Positions 19,833 to 27,748 of a stretch of 64,000 nucleotides of DNA are shown here, piece after piece. Numbering within the stretch: the stretch's first letter is position 1; every line of letters begins with the position of its first letter. Below the pieces are notes generated by a model. It saw only the letters and a program-made list of their open reading frames with translations. It had not been told where the DNA came from and searched no databases. The stretch comes from VRUE01 sp963705635 (GTDB taxonomy: Bacteria > Actinomycetota > Thermoleophilia > Solirubrobacterales > 70-9): NCBI GenBank assembly GCA_963705635.1, contig CAVPKH010000004.1:806001-870000 (forward strand). Direction: 5' to 3'. A program made the position numbers and the translations under genes.

Positions 19833-22800
19833 CGGGACGCCCTCCGGTTTGCGTGCGCTTGGTGCTTGTGGGGTGACTTGCGCTTTTGGTGTGACTTCAC
19901 GCAACGACCCTTGACCCGATGCTTGCCCTTGGCGCAGCGGCGGGCGCTTTTCTTCTGCACGTTGCCGTTACCCGAGCCGGTGCTCGCCGGAATCGGCAGC
20001 ACCGGTGGCCGGGTACCTTCTCCCTGGCACGCGTCTCCCTGGCAGGGCGCTGAGGCCACCGGGTCGGGCACACCACCTTCGACACGAGCGTCGTAGATGG
20101 AGAGGCTGCCGAGGACGTCGGCGCCGACCAGCTTCTGCTGCGTCGCAAAGAAGACGTCGTGGCCATTGGCGGTCATGCCATAGAGGTAGCTGGGCTTTTC
20201 GCCCTGGCCGGAGGAGATCAGGGCGAGGCAGCCGCCAGCGCCCACGCACCCTCCGACCCCTTGCGCCTTCCACTCGTAGACGTCGAGGGCATCGTTGGCG
20301 TCTTCGGGCAGCAGACGATCGGGGCTCTCGAAGAAGACGGTGCCACCGTCGTCGGTGACGTTGGTGATCAGCGTGCTGGCCCGGGTGACACCAGCGGCTT
20401 TGGTCGTCTGCAGCATGGCGTCGGCGCTCGCCGGCGCACCGGTGGGATCGCAGGAGGGGCAGACCAGCTGCTCGCCGGGCGGCGCGGTGGGGTCGTAGCG
20501 GTAGATCTCCGAGCGCCCCCCGTTGTCGTAGGAGGTCAGCTGCGCGTGCGACTGGAAGACGAAGACGCCGCCGTTGGGGGTGCTGCGGGTGGGAGAGTCG
20601 TCGCGCCCGATGTTGGCCCCAACGCTGACGCCACTGGTCCAGCGCAGCAGGTTCGTGAAGGCATTGCCGTCGAAGCTTTCGAAGTCCTTTGGATCGAGCA
20701 CCCCAATCGAGCTGGTCACCCCTTCGTCCCAGGCGTAGAGATGGGCTCCTTCGGCGGCGAAGAAGACATGGGAGCCATCGGGCGAGACGTTGATGAAGAT
20801 CGCGCCGTTGGCAATTTCGACCGGCGCGTGCGCTCCCGCCCCGGCGCAGGAGCCCGCCCCGACATCACAGGCGAAGAGCTTGCCCGGCGTGGCGCCATCG
20901 CCCACGCTCGCGTAGAAGACCCTGCCGCCGTCTTCGGAGATACCGCCGAACGCGTTCGGCGCCGTCGCCACCTCGAAGGTTTCGCCGCCGCGATGCAAGT
21001 AGAGGCTGCCGCCAACGCGGAAGGCAACCGCGGAGCCGTCTTCGCTTGCGCCTACGTAGGTGGCGTCTTCGCCGGCGCCAAAGGCGTCCCCGCCGGGTTT
21101 GACCGAGATCACCTCGGCGCTGGCAGCTCCCGTCGCGCGGTCATATATCGCCAGAGTGCCGCTGGGCGCCGCCTGGCTCTCGAGATGGGATTTGGAGAAG
21201 AAGACGATGTGGGCGCCGCCGGGGCTGACGAAGCGGCTTACGGCTTCCGGATCCGGGCTTGGCGACAGGCTGCCCCGTCCCACGGCTTCAAACCCCGCGG
21301 AGGAGAGCACGTAGTTGCCGGTCGCAAGGCCCCCTCCCACGTCATCGGAGTTATTGACGGACCAGAGCCAATAATCCTGGTCTGCGGCAACTCCGTGCTG
21401 AGCCGGGCCATTGCCCCCCGCCTGGGAGAAGGAGGGACCGAAGAGCTCACTCCGCCATCCACCCGCCGGATGAGGGCCTTCTCCGCTCGACCGCTCGACC
21501 CGGTATCCATCAGTGCGCCCATTCCCTTCGAAGCCCGGCAGCGTGCCGCTGGTGAAGAAGGCGACGCTGTCGCCAGCGTCCTCGCCGCGCGGCCTGACAA
21601 GCCAATTGTTGAAAATTTCCCCCGGAGTGCCAGGCCCAATTGCCCCGGGTTGCGCACCCCGTGTTTCAGCCGGGGTGACAAGCTCGTAGGCACGGCAGTC
21701 GGGCAGATTGGCAGACAGCCCCGTGCGGTATGCGGAGTTGAGACAGGCTTCCCCGGGGCGACGGACCGAGGTGAGCAGGGTTTGGTCGGGACCGCTCACC
21801 GTCTTTGCTTCATTTTCGACGACGATGTGGAAGTGGTATTCGGTCCCTTCGGCGAGCCCGGTCAACAATGCCTGGATCGCCACGGATCCATCTCCCGGGG
21901 CCAGCTCCGTGACCGGCGTGCCCTGACCATAGGCATCGCTCGTCCCGTACTCAAAGTGGTAGTGGGTATTCAGGCCAGAAGGGTCTATCTTCGCTCGCAG
22001 GTTCGCTTCGTCATAGAGAACCGGCAGGGCGGATTCGATCGAGAGCACGGGTGGTCCAAAGAGCCAAGCCTCGCCCTCGCTTTCGCCGAATTTGTTTTTG
22101 GCGAGAAGGCGGAAGCGGTAGCGCCCTTCGGGGTCGAGGCCGCTGACGTCAGCGTGAACCGGGACGGGTTCCGTGCCGCGACCGATCGACGGTGGGCTCT
22201 CGGCGCACGGCACAGAGATCGCCCCCGTAAAAGCTTTCCCGTTGCCAAGATAATCGGCGTTGGAGAGATATTCGAACTTACATTCGCTGAGTTCAAAGCC
22301 ACGCGGATCGACCGTTCCGTTGAGGGTTGCGTTCCCCGCACCCAACCCACTGGCGATGCCGGTGACGGCGATCGGGGGTTCACCGTAGGCAAGGGGCCCG
22401 AAAGCCCAGAGGTCGGGGGTGCCAGCTTTGGGCTCGTCATAAGCCACGTAGGCGTTGCCCCTGTTCGGACTGGTGGCACCGTTGTCAACCGCGATGCCGA
22501 AGCTACCACCACTGGTTTGGAATTCGCCAAACTCGGCGACGAAGGCGCCCGACGCGTCGTATTCTTCGGCGACGCCGCGGTCGAATCTGAAAGTGAGGAA
22601 GTGACCGTTGGACTGGTTGACCGCCACGGCGCCTGGGGAGCCCCCAAACGGACCCTTGAAGCCCCCGGAACCGGTGGCGCGAGCAAGGACCTCGGTACCG
22701 CTGGGGTTGAGGATCAGGACCTTTCCAAGCGGTTCAGACAGGTAGACATTTCCATTGAGCCCATAGATCGCGATGCTTCCTATGCCATTGATCCCCAGGG

Positions 22801-24649
22801 CACAGCCGAAGCAAGGGTTGAGGAGCTGGGACCCTGAGGCGGCTGAGCCCAGTTCGATTACCTGACCGCCCAGATTGGCGGCAAAAACATGGTCATTGGC
22901 CGGATTAACGCCAAGCGACCACAGCGGGGTTCCGGGATTGAGGAAGCTTTCCCCCGTGGCCACGGTCACGGGACCGCTGTATTGGGTTCCGTTCTGGGGC
23001 GGATAGGAGGACGGCGCGAAGAACTGGACCTTTTCCGCTTCACGGTTGCTGCTTAGATTTCTATTGATCAGCACGTAGACTCGGCCGGTGGAATCGACGG
23101 CCAATTCGGCCGAAGGTGAGGTCGGAATCCCTTTTCCCGTCGGCCCAACTGCGATCTCACTGCCGGTCGGACCGTAAACGTGGATCAGCGGCCCCGCAGC
23201 CACGTAGACGTCACCCGCGGAATCGACCGCGACGGCCTGGGCGGTTGGCAAGGCGTGAGACAGATCCGACCGCGGCGGCCGGCTTGGCGCCGCCAGAGGG
23301 CCGAAGGCAAGCAGTTCCGTGCCGGGGCCGGGGCCGGCCGTGGTGTAGATCGTGCCATCGGGTGAACCACCGGACCGATCGACGGCGAGCGCCGTGGGCT
23401 CTGAGTCCCCCAGCGAACCGCCGCCGCCGAACTGGTCGAGAAATTCCCCACTTGCATCAAACTCGTCGATGGCTTTGTGGGCGTCGTCGTAGACGAGGAA
23501 GTGCCCGGCGGTGCAGGCCTGCTCGGCGACGGAAGAGCATTTGCCTTCCGCGTTCGCATTTCCAGGATCGACCGCGACATAGGCGCCTTTGGCCCCGAAG
23601 CCGAAGTCTTCTCCGGCCCCCGGCCCATCGATCGTCTTGCGCAGATCCAGCGACTTGAAGTCCGCTCCGCCGAGGACCTTGACCTGATTTTCAGCGGCGT
23701 CGGTGACGAAGAGGTAGTGATCGCCGCCAGCCGTCGTGTAGGCGGCATTGCCGGTCGCGGCGTCGAGGACGCCCTCGCCGATGTAGCCGCTGAACCCCTT
23801 GGTTTCGGTGGCGACGTAGACGAAGGAGCCAGCCCCTTCCAGGTTGGCGCCATCGCCAATGACCTGACTGACGTTGGTATTGGCGAGGGTGCCGGTGAAG
23901 GTGACGAGATGATCCCATTCATCCGCGCTCAGGCCCTGCGTAACCGAGACGTTGCCGGCCCCGATCGTACTCAGGGCTTCGAGCTGAGCCTGCACCGCGG
24001 CGTGGCCGGCTTTGGCCGGAATCGCGGCGGTGGTCTGGCCTTCGAAGGTGAGCCGGTAGGTGCCGCCGGTGACATTGAATGGGTAGATCCGCTGCACCTC
24101 GTCGGCGATTTCCGAGGTCCCCGGGTTGCCGTCGGCATCGAAGGTCGCGATGCGGTTGCCCTCGGCGACGTAGAGACGATCGTCGGTGGGATCGACCGAA
24201 ATCCCGCCCGCGTTGCCACTGGCGTCAACCGTGACCGGGGGTTCATAGCTCGGTGCGCCGGCAAACGGATAGGCCGTCGGGTGGTACTTGACGACGTTGC
24301 CCGTCGTCACCTCCACGGCATAGAGATTGCCTTTGCCGTCGACCGCAAGCCCGCAGGGCTGATTGACGTTCGAAATCGAGGTCACTTCGACATGGCCTGG
24401 ATCGAAGACCTTGATCTTCGACTCGCCGGCGCTGGCGACGTAGACGTCGCCCTGCGAGTCGACGGCAGCGCCGCAAGCGTGATTGAAGCCGCCGATGTCG
24501 AGGGCGGCGCTGCGTGCGTGCGTCGGGGGGCCGGCCAGGGCGGCGGGCGCCAGGGCAAGACTGAGCACGAGCCCGAGGAGCCCCAGCGCAGACCGAACGC
24601 GGCTCGCACCTCTGGACAAAGCGCCGTCTCGCTGAATGCAGCTACTCAT
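19829..24649 (-). CDS. Giant secreted NHL-repeat beta-propeller protein
   Basis: 1,606 residues. A signal peptide (GLLGLVLSLALAPAALAG) is followed by NHL-type propeller repeats such as AAVDSQGDVYVASAGESKIK, LAVDGKGNLYAVEV and ISVDPTDDRLYVAEGN through about residue 780. A fibronectin-III-like region follows (VTGIASGLGAGNATLNGTVD, VSGLDPEGRYRFRLLAKN), then a TolB/WD40-like propeller (YVGASEDGSAVAFRVGGSLY, VSPDGSHVFFAAEGAHLY). The C-terminus is strongly basic, with CAKGKHRVKGRCVK then Lys/His/Arg-rich residues. Extracellular adhesion or surface display is plausible; no catalytic motif is seen. It is translationally coupled to the gene at 17117-19832. The RBS is GGGAGGGGAGG just before ATG. Confidence 0.85.
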   Translation of the reverse strand: MSSCIQRDGALSRGASRVRSALGLLGLVLSLALAPAALAGPPTHARSAALDIGGFNHACGAAVDSQGDVYVASAGESKIKVFDPGHVEVTSISNVNQPCGLAVDGKGNLYAVEVTTGNVVKYHPTAYPFAGAPSYEPPVTVDASGNAGGISVDPTDDRLYVAEGNRIATFDADGNPGTSEIADEVQRIYPFNVTGGTYRLTFEGQTTAAIPAKAGHAAVQAQLEALSTIGAGNVSVTQGLSADEWDHLVTFTGTLANTNVSQVIGDGANLEGAGSFVYVATETKGFSGYIGEGVLDAATGNAAYTTAGGDHYLFVTDAAENQVKVLGGADFKSLDLRKTIDGPGAGEDFGFGAKGAYVAVDPGNANAEGKCSSVAEQACTAGHFLVYDDAHKAIDEFDASGEFLDQFGGGGSLGDSEPTALAVDRSGGSPDGTIYTTAGPGPGTELLAFGPLAAPSRPPRSDLSHALPTAQAVAVDSAGDVYVAAGPLIHVYGPTGSEIAVGPTGKGIPTSPSAELAVDSTGRVYVLINRNLSSNREAEKVQFFAPSSYPPQNGTQYSGPVTVATGESFLNPGTPLWSLGVNPANDHVFAANLGGQVIELGSAASGSQLLNPCFGCALGINGIGSIAIYGLNGNVYLSEPLGKVLILNPSGTEVLARATGSGGFKGPFGGSPGAVAVNQSNGHFLTFRFDRGVAEEYDASGAFVAEFGEFQTSGGSFGIAVDNGATSPNRGNAYVAYDEPKAGTPDLWAFGPLAYGEPPIAVTGIASGLGAGNATLNGTVDPRGFELSECKFEYLSNADYLGNGKAFTGAISVPCAESPPSIGRGTEPVPVHADVSGLDPEGRYRFRLLAKNKFGESEGEAWLFGPPVLSIESALPVLYDEANLRAKIDPSGLNTHYHFEYGTSDAYGQGTPVTELAPGDGSVAIQALLTGLAEGTEYHFHIVVENEAKTVSGPDQTLLTSVRRPGEACLNSAYRTGLSANLPDCRAYELVTPAETRGAQPGAIGPGTPGEIFNNWLVRPRGEDAGDSVAFFTSGTLPGFEGNGRTDGYRVERSSGEGPHPAGGWRSELFGPSFSQAGGNGPAQHGVAADQDYWLWSVNNSDDVGGGLATGNYVLSSAGFEAVGRGSLSPSPDPEAVSRFVSPGGAHIVFFSKSHLESQAAPSGTLAIYDRATGAASAEVISVKPGGDAFGAGEDATYVGASEDGSAVAFRVGGSLYLHRGGETFEVATAPNAFGGISEDGGRVFYASVGDGATPGKLFACDVGAGSCAGAGAHAPVEIANGAIFINVSPDGSHVFFAAEGAHLYAWDEGVTSSIGVLDPKDFESFDGNAFTNLLRWTSGVSVGANIGRDDSPTRSTPNGGVFVFQSHAQLTSYDNGGRSEIYRYDPTAPPGEQLVCPSCDPTGAPASADAMLQTTKAAGVTRASTLITNVTDDGGTVFFESPDRLLPEDANDALDVYEWKAQGVGGCVGAGGCLALISSGQGEKPSYLYGMTANGHDVFFATQQKLVGADVLGSLSIYDARVEGGVPDPVASAPCQGDACQGEGTRPPVLPIPASTGSGNGNVQKKSARRCAKGKHRVKGRCVKSHQKRKSPHKHQAHANRRASR

Positions 24650-24751
24650 CCTCCCCTCCCTAGCTCGCTCTCAAAACCGTGCACGGACTCCAGGTCAGGC
24701 CTCCCCTTGGGCCCCCGCCGACCGCTGCCGGCAGGGGCTGACCAAGGGAGT

Positions 24752-24773
24752 CCGGGCCTTCGAAATGGCCCGG
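24752..24773 (-). terminator. Hairpin after the collagen-like gene
   Basis: CCGGGCC (24752-24758) and GGCCCGG (24767-24773) form a perfect 7-bp stem with an eight-base loop. It begins nine bases past the stop of the collagen-like gene in the direction of its transcription. No T-tract. Confidence 0.45.
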
Positions 24774-24781
24774 GGCCAAAA

Positions 24782-25504
24782 CTACGATTCGGGTGCTGTG
24801 ACCGCCCATCCGCCAGCGGCACGGCCGCCAAAGCCAGTCGTGGCGGAGACCACCGCGCCGTTAACGGCGGCTCCTACCTGACCAGGGTTGTTGGGAAGGG
24901 TGACCGAGGTGGGAGACCCGAGCACACCCGGGAAAACGCAGAGATAACCGGGATCGGCCTCGGGGTTTTCGGCACTCGCGTCGGGCGCGACACCGTCGTT
25001 GCAGAGTGCTTCGAGTTCTTCCCGCGCTTCGATTTCTTCCGGTTCTTCTCCCGCGTGCGCCACCGGGAACCTGATCACGTGCGCTTCGTCAAGTGGCGCC
25101 GCGAGCGGGATCGTGAAGGAGATCGACGCGGAGAAGCTCGTCGCGTCGGTTGCGCCTCCGCCCCAAATCCCGGTCTCGGTCTCGCCCGGAGGAAGAACGC
25201 CACCGGCAGTCCACGGCGACCCTTCGTCCCCTTGCGGACCTCCGGGGCCGATCGGACCAGCAGGGCCAACCGGGCCAGCAGGTCCGGCGGCGCCATCCTT
25301 GCCCGCCGGTCCCGGCAAGCCCTGTGCGCCGGTTGCTCCCTTTGGACCCTTTGGACCCTTGGGACCTCTCTTGGACTTCGAGGCCGTGGCCTGGCCCGAG
25401 CTAGGGCTGCTGGCGGCGTACGCACCGCCGATCATGGCAAACACAAGCGCCGCCACCGAAATCACGCCTGGTATCCCAAAGCGACTTCTGAATATCGAGA
25501 ACAT
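24782..25504 (-). CDS. Secreted collagen-like triple-helix protein
   Basis: 240 residues. An N-terminal hydrophobic segment (about 11-30) acts as signal or anchor, followed by a basic linker ASKSKRGPK and about 16 uninterrupted Gly-X-Y triplets (GPKGPKGPKGATGAQG onward to about residue 98), rich in Pro at X. The C-terminal 140 residues form a separate domain with two Cys (ALCND, YLCVF) that could trimerise or bind. Bacterial collagen-like proteins are usually surface or fibre-forming. A consensus promoter lies upstream at 25629-25657, with GGGAGGAA as RBS. The neighbouring giant secreted proteins suggest a shared surface role. Confidence 0.85.
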   Translation of the reverse strand: MFSIFRSRFGIPGVISVAALVFAMIGGAYAASSPSSGQATASKSKRGPKGPKGPKGATGAQGLPGPAGKDGAAGPAGPVGPAGPIGPGGPQGDEGSPWTAGGVLPPGETETGIWGGGATDATSFSASISFTIPLAAPLDEAHVIRFPVAHAGEEPEEIEAREELEALCNDGVAPDASAENPEADPGYLCVFPGVLGSPTSVTLPNNPGQVGAAVNGAVVSATTGFGGRAAGGWAVTAPES

Positions 25505-25628
25505 CGGCTGCTATTCCTCCCTTGACAAGGCCGGCGCCCCGGCGGGAAGCGCAAACCTCACGAACCACGGGCTTCACGCGTCCCACTCTTCCCAATCCCC
25601 CGGCGCCAGCTGTTAGCTGGTCGCTGCG

Positions 25629-25661
25629 AGTTTAGAGTACCCATATGTACTTGTCAAGTAC
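25629..25661 (-). promoter_or_regulatory. Consensus promoter with overlapping palindromic operator
   Basis: On the minus strand TTGACA (25657-25652) and TAAACT (25634-25629) are 17 bases apart, the best promoter match seen in the window. It drives the collagen-like gene with a leader of about 120 bases. The -35 box is inside the 15-base palindrome GTACTTGTCAAGTAC (25647-25661), so a bound repressor would block polymerase. GGGTAC also recurs between the boxes. Confidence 0.65.
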
Positions 25662-25681
25662 CCCATGCGTCTCGGTTGCGC

Positions 25682-25717
25682 AACGCGAGCGCCCCGGTTA
25701 CCCGGGGCGCTCGCGTT
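25682..25717. terminator. Perfect 16-bp stem hairpin
   Basis: AACGCGAGCGCCCCGG (25682-25697) pairs perfectly with 25702-25717 around a four-base loop. It lies 27 bases past the stop of the minus-strand secreted-protein gene at 25745, and would end that transcript before the collagen-like promoter. Confidence 0.7.
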
Positions 25718-25744
25718 ATCAACACTGGTGCTAGACGGCGACTG

Positions 25745-26374
25745 CTATTTGGCGCCGAATATTTTTTCTAACGGTTCGTATAACGCAGTCCATTCAGAGG
25801 TGGACGGGCAGAGGAACCCGCTCACCACGGGGATCGACAGTTTGGTGGCAGTGAACATGCCGTTGCCAGCCGTTGCCGATGATCCTTCAATGGTGAATGG
25901 TTTGACTTCTTTGCCTCCGTAGACGCAGTGCAGGAAACCACTGCACAGCACTAACACTTCGGCGTTTAAGGCAATAGCCGTTCCTTTGTTGGGAGCGGTC
26001 CTTAACACGTCGAACGTCGGGTTTTTCAGCGTTGTGACTTCGCAGTTGTGGGTTTTGTTTTCGCCTTGCCCACAGCCAGTCCAAGTCAATGAAGTAACGG
26101 TCGCAACCTGAGCTGTCGGCGCCGTACCTAACGCTCCGACAGTCGCCTGGGCTAACGACGATAAGCAGCGAACATCGAGGATGTTCGTGTGCAGCAGCGG
26201 TTCCCCAACGGTCACCATGTGAATGGCTTTCACCTGGTTCCCGGAGGCACAGACTTCTTCATTGACTTTACACAGAGCCGTCGATTCGCTGGCCATCGCC
26301 GAGCTGGCGCCGACGAGCGCCATGGCGGCTACCGCAACAAGCGCGGTGAGGCCGAACATCTTGATGAGTCTCAC
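25745..26374 (-). CDS. Secreted eight-cysteine protein, paralogue of the gene at 43699
   Basis: 209 residues with a signal peptide (LTALVAVAAMALVGASSAMA). It aligns along its whole length with the product at 43699-44304: TALCKV, a Cys then Gly-Asn-x-Val, HMV, VGALG, (E/D)VLRTA-N, CVY, AG-G and LYE are shared, and eight cysteines correspond. Codon use differs from the GC-rich neighbours: at least eight leucines use TTA, and many codons end in A or T. Family unknown; an exported, disulfide-stabilised protein is inferred. It follows the HxlR regulator gene on the same strand after a 227-base gap. Confidence 0.7.
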   Translation of the reverse strand: MRLIKMFGLTALVAVAAMALVGASSAMASESTALCKVNEEVCASGNQVKAIHMVTVGEPLLHTNILDVRCLSSLAQATVGALGTAPTAQVATVTSLTWTGCGQGENKTHNCEVTTLKNPTFDVLRTAPNKGTAIALNAEVLVLCSGFLHCVYGGKEVKPFTIEGSSATAGNGMFTATKLSIPVVSGFLCPSTSEWTALYEPLEKIFGAK

Positions 26375-26601
26375 TTGGTCTCACTTTCCGGCAGGTGTCC
26401 CCTGCCCTTGACATTGCGCCCGGAAAATCGGGCGAAGATTGGATATCCGGTTGGGATCGGCTGGTCAAGAAAGTAGAAGCATTTGAGCCGACGACCGTGC
26501 GCAGATGCCCCCATTCGGCCATATATACCCTGCAAACGGCGGGAAGCGGATTTTGCGAACGCGCGGATCCGTGCGGTGCACCAATCCGTGCACAGAGGAA
26601 T

Positions 26602-27594
26602 TCAGGTGATCAACAGGGAGGCGTGCAAACCGCCGATGATGGCTTTGGCCAAGGCCGGATCCTCGCCACCCAGCCGGAGGCGCTCAAGCCGACCCTCGAG
26701 GATGGCCTCCACCCATGAGCCGACGGTCCCCAGAGCCCAGGTTTGGGGCTCTTGCTCGAGGCGGGATACACACGAGACGACATCGCCACCGTCGATCTCG
26801 ACGTGGACGCCGGCAAGGCGAGTCTTCGACGGACCGCCCGCTGTCCCACCCGTGTCAACCGCGAACAGGCAGGCGCCGGAGCGGTTGACCTCGAGGTCGA
26901 CGAGGGGCACGGCCAAGAGGAACGCCGCCTCTATGTCGATGCGAGTGAGCGGTTCAGTTACCTCGGCAAAGTGTTCGCACTCACAGCGGCCCGCCGCGAC
27001 GAGGGGGCCCACCGCCTGGCGGGTCCAGTCGGTAACCGCGAAGGGCTTTGCGCCCCTGTCACCGTTCGGGCTCGCTTCAACCTGGCGCGCCGCTCGCATC
27101 GCCGAGAGGCGCCGCTCCAGTGCCGGGTAGCTGAGGTCGGTGATGACGCTGCTGAGCTCTGTCAGGGAGAGGGGCCGCGCCGCCAGCGCGCGCAGCATGG
27201 TGGACCCCCAGGCGCCGATCAAGGATCTGATCGCACCCTTTGCCGGCTCACTGCCGAGCGCGATCGGGCCCTGGGGCGCCCGCGCCAGCCAGGTCTCGAC
27301 GACGTCGGCGACGGCGAGCACCCCCCTGCCCGCCTCGGTCAGCTCGTTTTCCACGGTGTAGGGCATGCCTCCTCGCACCTGCCGTTCGAGCGCACCGATG
27401 CCCCGCAGGTTGCCAACCTGTCCGCGCATCGTCGTCTGTGCTGCGCCGCCGATCCGTTCGCGCAGGTCGGGCAGGCGCAGCGGCCCGTCGAGGTGCGCGC
27501 GCAGAATCGGAACGCTCAGTGGCCCCGCGATCAATGAGAGCACCGTTCCGCCAGCTCGGACCCGCGCAGGGGGCAATGTGCTGTCGGCTTGCAT
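26602..27594 (-). CDS. Double winged-helix regulator, HxlR-like
   Basis: 330 residues with two HxlR-type winged-helix units in tandem: residues about 22-110 (ILRAHLDGPLRLPDLRERIG, then a wing and a V-E-T-W-L end) and about 118-205 (MLRALAARPLSLTELSSVIT, YPALERRLSAMRAAR). The C-terminal 120 residues have no DNA-binding look (LAVPLVDLEVNRSGACLFAV, HVEIDGGD, EAILEGRLERLRLGGEDPAL) and may sense a ligand; this part resembles an SCP2-like sterol-carrier fold, but that is only an impression. Single HxlR domains normally act as dimers, so a fused pair could bind as a monomer. Direct repeats lie just upstream of its ATG. Confidence 0.75.
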   Translation of the reverse strand: MQADSTLPPARVRAGGTVLSLIAGPLSVPILRAHLDGPLRLPDLRERIGGAAQTTMRGQVGNLRGIGALERQVRGGMPYTVENELTEAGRGVLAVADVVETWLARAPQGPIALGSEPAKGAIRSLIGAWGSTMLRALAARPLSLTELSSVITDLSYPALERRLSAMRAARQVEASPNGDRGAKPFAVTDWTRQAVGPLVAAGRCECEHFAEVTEPLTRIDIEAAFLLAVPLVDLEVNRSGACLFAVDTGGTAGGPSKTRLAGVHVEIDGGDVVSCVSRLEQEPQTWALGTVGSWVEAILEGRLERLRLGGEDPALAKAIIGGLHASLLIT

Positions 27595-27596
27595 AG

Positions 27597-27663
27597 TCAG
27601 GGCCTATTGGCTAATCAAAAAAAATCTTTTACTAAATCGCCGTCAGCCTCAGGACCCTATTGG
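27597..27663. promoter_or_regulatory. Direct repeat pair upstream of the HxlR-like regulator
   Basis: TCAGGGCCTATTGG (27597-27610) and TCAGGACCCTATTGG (27649-27663) face the same way about 52 bases apart, five helical turns, and flank an A/T-rich tract. The first copy begins three bases before the ATG. The position suggests an autoregulatory operator. Confidence 0.45.
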
Positions 27664-27748
27664 AAACGGCAGTCGTGCGCCGTTGTCAGGCCCAAGCTTG
27701 ACAATGCAGACGGTTGTCTGCGGTCATCCGATTCGCAGGGATGGCGTG

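Noticed and set aside
25745..26374. Direct claim of bldA-style control
   Set aside because: TTA richness is seen, but no UUA tRNA or developmental data are in the window; kept as a question only.
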